Positions 6,803 through 9,704 of a DNA stretch of 9,704 bases are shown in pieces. The notes beneath the pieces are model-generated. The model saw only the letters and a list, made by a program, of their open reading frames with translations, made no database searches and was not told where the DNA came from. The DNA lies in the NCBI GenBank assembly GCA_027435495.1, contig DAHZZC010000324.1, positions 1 through 9,704 of the forward strand, written 5' to 3'. A program made the position numbers and the translations under genes. Numbering within the stretch: the first letter of the stretch is position 1; each line of letters opens with the position of its first letter. The DNA is from Planctomycetales bacterium. GTDB taxonomy: Bacteria; Planctomycetota; Planctomycetia; Isosphaerales; Isosphaeraceae.

Positions 6803-7384
6803 ATGGATAAGACGGCAATCCCGGCCAGTCGCGACATAATGTCTGCATTCCCCCATGCCGAATCGCTCATCCGCCAGTTTGTCGGCCACTGGGGCCTGAT
6901 GGCCCGCTCGTGGGGGATCAATTCGTCGATGGGAGAGCTGTTCGCGCTCCTGTATATCACCGGAAGTGACTGGACTGCCGAGGACTTGCGCCGTTCGCTC
7001 GGAGTATCACGCGGGAATGTGAGTATGAATCTTCGTGAGCTGCTGGCGTGGGGCGTGGTCCACAAGGTGCATCGTCCGGGAGAGCGTCGCGAGCTGTTTC
7101 GGGCCGAGACCGAGGTCTGGACCCTCTTCCGCAAGATTCTCCGCGAACGCAAGCGACGGGAGTTGGAGCCGAGCTTGCTTGTGCTGGAGTCCACATCAAG
7201 GATGGCGGAGGGGCAAGAGGAGCTGCGTGGAATCGCCGAGCGCATCGAGTCGCTTCGGCGGTTCTTTCGGGCGATCGACATTCTGGCCGATCAGGTCCTC
7301 TCGATGCCGGTGGGCGACCTGGCCGAAATCGGCCACCTGTTTCGCGACGAGAAGGAGCCGCCGCCGGGGAATGAGGGGTTCTGA
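6803..7384 (+). CDS. GbsR/MarR-family winged-helix transcriptional regulator
   Basis: The 193-residue protein belongs to the GbsR-like branch of the MarR superfamily. The diagnostic segment is FVGHWGLMARSWGIN (26-40), followed by MGELFALLYITGSDWTAEDLRRSLGVSRGNVSMNLRELLAWG (43-84), where the recognition helix is about 69-83. The wing VHKVHRPGERRELFR is at 86-100. A helical segment (about 103-165, FRKILRERKRRELEPSLLVLE) probably makes the dimer interface. The ATG at 6803 has GGAG five bases upstream; Met13 at 6839 has no ribosome site. In Bacillus, GbsR represses choline-to-glycine-betaine genes, but the family is broad and no osmoprotectant gene is present here, so the ligand and targets are unknown. 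The gene reads toward citrate synthase, 218 bases away. The Pro-rich C-terminal tail (EPPPGN) is probably disordered. Confidence 0.88.
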   Translation: MDKTAIPASRDIMSAFPHAESLIRQFVGHWGLMARSWGINSSMGELFALLYITGSDWTAEDLRRSLGVSRGNVSMNLRELLAWGVVHKVHRPGERRELFRAETEVWTLFRKILRERKRRELEPSLLVLESTSRMAEGQEELRGIAERIESLRRFFRAIDILADQVLSMPVGDLAEIGHLFRDEKEPPPGNEGF

Positions 7385-7602
7385 GCGGTGGCTGCGGGGA
7401 ATTGTCGGGAGGTGGGCGGGGAAAACGGGCAGGGACATGGAAGCGAGGCATCGATTCGACTAAACTAGTCGGAAATGGGAGCCGGGGCCGTTCCTGGCCC
7501 CGCCGGAGACTACGCCGGCCGCTCCCCTGTTGATCCCGGCCACCACGCCTCGCGGCCGGGATCGGATCCGACAGATCGGCGAACCCATTGCGGAGCTCCT
7601 CC
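7385..7602 (+). promoter_or_regulatory. leader region of citrate synthase with inverted repeats
   Basis: This gene-free stretch contains three inverted repeats. CGACTA-AAC-TAGTCG (7457-7471) sits in the only A/T-rich patch and may mark a promoter or operator. CGGGGCC-GTTCCT-GGCCCCG (7483-7502) is a 7-bp hairpin that could end the regulator transcript. The third is the 10-bp repeat at 7532-7563, listed separately. The ribosome site GGAG (7592-7595) lies seven bases before the ATG at 7603. No clear -35/-10 pair was identified. Confidence 0.4.
7532..7563. repeat. 10-bp perfect inverted repeat before citrate synthase
   Basis: GATCCCGGCC (7532-7541) and GGCCGGGATC (7554-7563) are perfect complements separated by 12 bases. 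The centre of the repeat is about 55 bases before the citrate synthase ATG. It could act as a DNA operator (arm centres 22 bases apart, two helical turns) or as a stable hairpin in the mRNA leader. It is not a clear terminator, because no U-tract follows and the gene starts immediately after. Confidence 0.45.
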
Positions 7603-8751
7603 ATGAGCGTTGCGTCGTCGAATGACTATCATCCCGGCCTGGAGGGCGTCATCGCCAGCGAGACGGCGATCGCCAACATCGAGGGAACTGATGGCGCTGG
7701 AGGACTGGAATACCGAGGTTATCGGATCGAGGACCTCGCGGATCATGTCTCTTACGAGGAAACGGCGTTCCTGCTCCTGCACGGCGACCTTCCCAGTCGC
7801 GAGCAGCTCCGGGAGTTCGATGCCCGGCTGAGGAAGGCCCGGGTGCTGCCGGAGCCGCTGGTCACCCTGCTGAGGGAGATTCCGGCGCATATCCATCCGA
7901 TGGACGTCCTGCGGACATCGGTGAGTGTCCTGGCGCACTTCGACCCGGATGTCAACGCCGCCCCGACGGACCATGCCGCCAACGTCCGCAAGGCCGAGCG
8001 AATGGTGGCCCAGATGGCGACCGCGGTGGCCTACCGCCGCCGGATCAGTCAGGGCCTGCCGCTGGTCGCTCCCCGCGACGATCTGGACCACTCGGCCAAT
8101 TTCCTTCACATGGTCAGCGGCAAGGCGCCCTCGAAGACGATGCGCGATGCCTTCGACCTCTCGCTGGTCCTTTACACCGAGCACGAGCTGAACGCCTCGA
8201 CCTTCTCGGCCCGGGTGACGGTCTCGACGCTCTCCGACATCTATTCGGGGATCGTCGCCGCGATCGGGACACTCAAGGGCCCGCTCCACGGCGGGGCCAA
8301 TGAAGAGGCATGGAAGGTCCTGGAGCAGGTCGGTTCGCCCGACAAGGCCGAGGCCTGGATTCAGGATGCCCTGGCGCGGAAGGAGCGGATCATGGGCTTC
8401 GGCCACCGCGTCTACAAGACGGGTGATCCTCGCGCCCGGATCCTCAAGCAGCACTGCATCGCGCTGGCAAAGGAGGTTGGTGAAGACAAATGGGAACGAA
8501 TCGCCGAGCCGATCGAGCAGGCGGTCACCAACCAGAAAAATCTGCCGCCCAATGTCGACTGGCCGAGCGCCCGGCTCTACCACTACATGGGCCTGGAGAT
8601 TGAGATCTACACACCGATCTTCGCGATGGCCCGCGTGGCCGGGTGGGCGGCGCACATCATCGAGCAGCTTGATCACAATCGCCTGATGCGTCCTCGGGCC
8701 CGGTACACGGGCCCACCCCACCGCTCGGTCAAGCCGATCGAGCAGCGTTGA
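7603..8751 (+). CDS. gltA: citrate synthase (type II-like, about 380 residues)
   Basis: This 382-residue cytoplasmic enzyme condenses oxaloacetate with acetyl-CoA to give citrate, the first TCA-cycle step. Catalytic residues are intact: His229 in GPLHGGANEEAW, His268 in MGFGHRVYKTGDPRA, and Asp319 in PNVDWPSARLYHYMG. Further family signatures are EHELNAST (193-200), TPIFAMARVAGWAAHIIEQ (337-355) and the RPRARYTGP citrate-binding stretch (363-371). The short length fits the dimeric Gram-positive/archaeal-like type rather than the longer hexameric E. coli enzyme. I chose the ATG at 7603 because GGAG lies seven bases before it. A TTG at 7588 would add five residues but would place that ribosome site inside the gene. 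The close paralogue 2-methylcitrate synthase shares the same active site, and the NVDW form of the Asp motif occurs in both groups. No prpB or prpD gene is nearby, so citrate synthase is preferred. Confidence 0.93.
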   Translation: MSVASSNDYHPGLEGVIASETAIANIEGTDGAGGLEYRGYRIEDLADHVSYEETAFLLLHGDLPSREQLREFDARLRKARVLPEPLVTLLREIPAHIHPMDVLRTSVSVLAHFDPDVNAAPTDHAANVRKAERMVAQMATAVAYRRRISQGLPLVAPRDDLDHSANFLHMVSGKAPSKTMRDAFDLSLVLYTEHELNASTFSARVTVSTLSDIYSGIVAAIGTLKGPLHGGANEEAWKVLEQVGSPDKAEAWIQDALARKERIMGFGHRVYKTGDPRARILKQHCIALAKEVGEDKWERIAEPIEQAVTNQKNLPPNVDWPSARLYHYMGLEIEIYTPIFAMARVAGWAAHIIEQLDHNRLMRPRARYTGPPHRSVKPIEQR

Positions 8752-8769
8752 TCGATCGGGTTTGGGATC

Positions 8770-8808
8770 GCCCGCCGGCACGGTCGAGACGATTGAGTGC
8801 CGGCGGGC
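8770..8808 (+). terminator. 12-bp perfect hairpin after citrate synthase
   Basis: GCCCGCCGGCAC (8770-8781) pairs perfectly with GTGCCGGCGGGC (8797-8808) around a 15-base loop, starting 18 bases after the stop codon. The location and strength suit a transcription terminator or a 3'-end protecting hairpin. It is followed by CCTTGATGG and not by a U-tract, so if it terminates it is of the U-poor kind seen in other GC-rich genomes. Confidence 0.7.
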
Positions 8809-8892
8809 CCTTGATGGCCGGTAAATTTATCCGATAAGCTAAAATCCCTGTGATCGGCATGTGCCGTATTTCGGCGCGAGCCTGCACCTGTG
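8809..8892 (+). promoter_or_regulatory. probable promoter region of the ComEA-like gene
   Basis: An A/T-rich stretch (8822-8846) stands out from the GC-rich surroundings between the citrate synthase hairpin and the next gene. TTGATG (8811-8816) and GATAAG (8833-8838), 16 bases apart, are a plausible -35/-10 pair; TAAAAT (8840-8845) is a second -10 candidate. A 5-bp inverted repeat, CGGCA-TG-TGCCG (8855-8866), lies in the leader. No convincing Shine-Dalgarno sequence precedes the start at 8893. Confidence 0.4.
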
Positions 8893-9462
8893 ATGGCGGA
8901 TCGGATGAGACGGGAAGACGGACCGCGAACGACGGCGATCGTTGAGGATGCGCCCTCTGCGTCCGAGGATCGCTCCGCGGTTCTTCCCTGGATCTGGCCC
9001 GATGGGTCGCGATTGATGCTGGCCTCGATCGCGGTGGTTCTGGCGGTTGGCCTGATGGCCGGCACCGGACGGAGTGATCGCCGACGAGAACGCCGGTCGG
9101 TTCCCACCGCGCAGGCATCCGCTCCGGGCCTCGACCCCAGTACTGCGACCGCGGAAGCCCTCGCCGGGTTGCCGAGAATTGGCCCGACCCTGGCCCGTCG
9201 GATCGTCGAGGCCCAGGCCGACGGTCCTTTCCGCTCGCCCGACGACCTCCGCGCCCGGGTCCACGGGATCGGCCCGGCAACTCTGGCGCAGATCGAGCCC
9301 TACCTGCGCTTCGAGGCGGGTTCGCAGGTCCGGCCGGGAACGTCGACGATCGCGATCGCCGAGGCCGATGTCCCGAGGCCCTCGCGATCAAGGCGGCGGA
9401 AGCCTCGCGGCTCGTCGAGCCGGCTCGCGGCGAGGGCCGAGGTCGCGGCGGCCTCACCGTGA
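8893..9462 (+). CDS. membrane-anchored ComEA-like helix-hairpin-helix protein
   Basis: The protein has 189 residues. After a cytoplasmic-looking polar N-terminus, one hydrophobic segment (about 41-58, LMLASIAVVLAVGLMAG) is followed by an Arg-rich stretch (RSDRRRERR). Residues 80-140 form a ComEA-type paired helix-hairpin-helix domain: LDPSTATAEALAGLPRIGP, then LARRIVEAQADGPFRSPDDL, then VHGIGPATLAQIEPYL. Such domains bind the DNA backbone without sequence preference; ComEA is the membrane-tethered DNA receptor of natural transformation. The last 45 residues are a basic Ser/Arg/Pro/Ala-rich tail that looks disordered. Arginine after the membrane segment conflicts with the positive-inside rule for an outside-facing domain, so topology is uncertain. 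The start is weakly defined: GTG 8890, ATG 8893 and ATG 8905 are all possible. The stop overlaps the next gene by four bases. Competence function is inference; comEC is not in view. Confidence 0.8.
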   Translation: MADRMRREDGPRTTAIVEDAPSASEDRSAVLPWIWPDGSRLMLASIAVVLAVGLMAGTGRSDRRRERRSVPTAQASAPGLDPSTATAEALAGLPRIGPTLARRIVEAQADGPFRSPDDLRARVHGIGPATLAQIEPYLRFEAGSQVRPGTSTIAIAEADVPRPSRSRRRKPRGSSSRLAARAEVAAASP

Positions 9463-9704
9463 TCGGGGATACCGAACAGGAGATCGGCTTGGTGGTGGAG
9501 ATCGCGGACGAACTTCCCCGTTTCGAGCCCCCGGGCTGGCTCCGCGGCGGGCATGCGCAGACGATCGTCGGCCGATACTGGCCCAACCTGCGACCCCATC
9601 CGCCCACAACGTCCCACGAGCTGACCCTTCCGGATGGCGATCGGCTCCTGCTCCTGGAGTCGACCCCGGCCGGCTGGACTCCGTCGCGTCCCTCGGCGAT
9701 GCTG
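9459..9704 (+). CDS. YheT-type alpha/beta hydrolase, N-terminal part (runs off right edge)
   Basis: The visible 82 residues match the start of the YheT/EMB8 group of alpha/beta hydrolases: RFEPPGWLRGGHAQTIVGRYWP, then a spacer, then HELTLPDGDRLLLLE, the first strands before the nucleophile region. The catalytic Ser, Asp and His lie beyond the window. The GTG at 9459 overlaps the preceding stop as GTGA, implying translational coupling, but has no ribosome site close by. AGGAG at 9478-9482 would instead serve TTG 9489 (six bases) or GTG 9492 (nine bases), so the real start may be 30-33 bases downstream. The longest frame is given. Members are esterases of unclear substrate; no link with the ComEA-like neighbour is known. 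Confidence 0.82.
   Translation, partial: MIGDTEQEIGLVVEIADELPRFEPPGWLRGGHAQTIVGRYWPNLRPHPPTTSHELTLPDGDRLLLLESTPAGWTPSRPSAML

Noticed and set aside
6588..6848. 86-residue minus-strand frame, considered as a toxin partner of the Arc-like protein.
   Set aside because: No toxin-like motif, no ribosome site seen, it overlaps the regulator start and does not adjoin the Arc-like gene.
6427..7281. 284-residue minus-strand frame across the intergenic region and the GbsR-type gene.
   Set aside because: Ser/Arg-rich with no domain, antisense to the regulator, and it overlaps the start of the Arc-like gene.
7588..7602. TTG start five codons upstream for citrate synthase.
   Set aside because: The GGAG ribosome site lies within this extension and is correctly spaced for the ATG at 7603.
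7510..8781. 423-residue minus-strand open frame covering citrate synthase.
   Set aside because: Citrate synthase on the plus strand is unmistakable; the reverse frame has no family features.

Overview
The window is GC-rich chromosomal DNA with eight protein genes and one tRNA gene. It most likely comes from a planctomycete, probably of the Isosphaeraceae type. The strongest clue is the pair on the minus strand at the left end: a cytochrome-c-like DUF1549/DUF1553 protein followed 41 bases later by a twin-arginine-exported DUF1501 protein. That pairing is expanded in Planctomycetota and rare elsewhere. The genus assignment is inference, since no rRNA is present.

Layout. Bases 1-3656 (minus strand) hold the two-gene DUF1549/DUF1553 - DUF1501 operon; the DUF1501 gene runs off the left edge. 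Bases 3657-3848 are a divergent promoter region with a small palindrome. Bases 3849-5960 (plus) encode a complete GlgX-type glycogen debranching enzyme. A long hairpin (5975-6007) then separates it from a minus-strand tRNA-Asn(GUU) at 6024-6096. A second hairpin (6119-6157) lies between the tRNA gene and a 53-residue Arc-like ribbon-helix-helix protein at 6273-6434 (minus). Bases 6435-6802 are non-coding and less GC-rich. They carry three directly repeated 9-mers containing GAATTC at near-helical spacing, probably operators for the small repressor. Bases 6803-7384 (plus) encode a GbsR/MarR-type regulator. Bases 7385-7602 contain inverted repeats and lead into a citrate synthase at 7603-8751 (plus). 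After a 12-bp terminator-like hairpin come a membrane-anchored ComEA-like helix-hairpin-helix protein (8893-9462) and, overlapping it by four bases, the start of a YheT-type alpha/beta hydrolase that runs off the right edge.

Function. Most of the window is housekeeping: glycogen breakdown, TCA cycle entry and a tRNA. The minus-strand pair is an exported system of unproven function typical of planctomycetes. I see no mobile element, CRISPR array or clear phage gene. I do not see a convincing new multi-gene system. The least explained feature is the repeat-bearing region 6500-6590 next to the orphan Arc-like gene.
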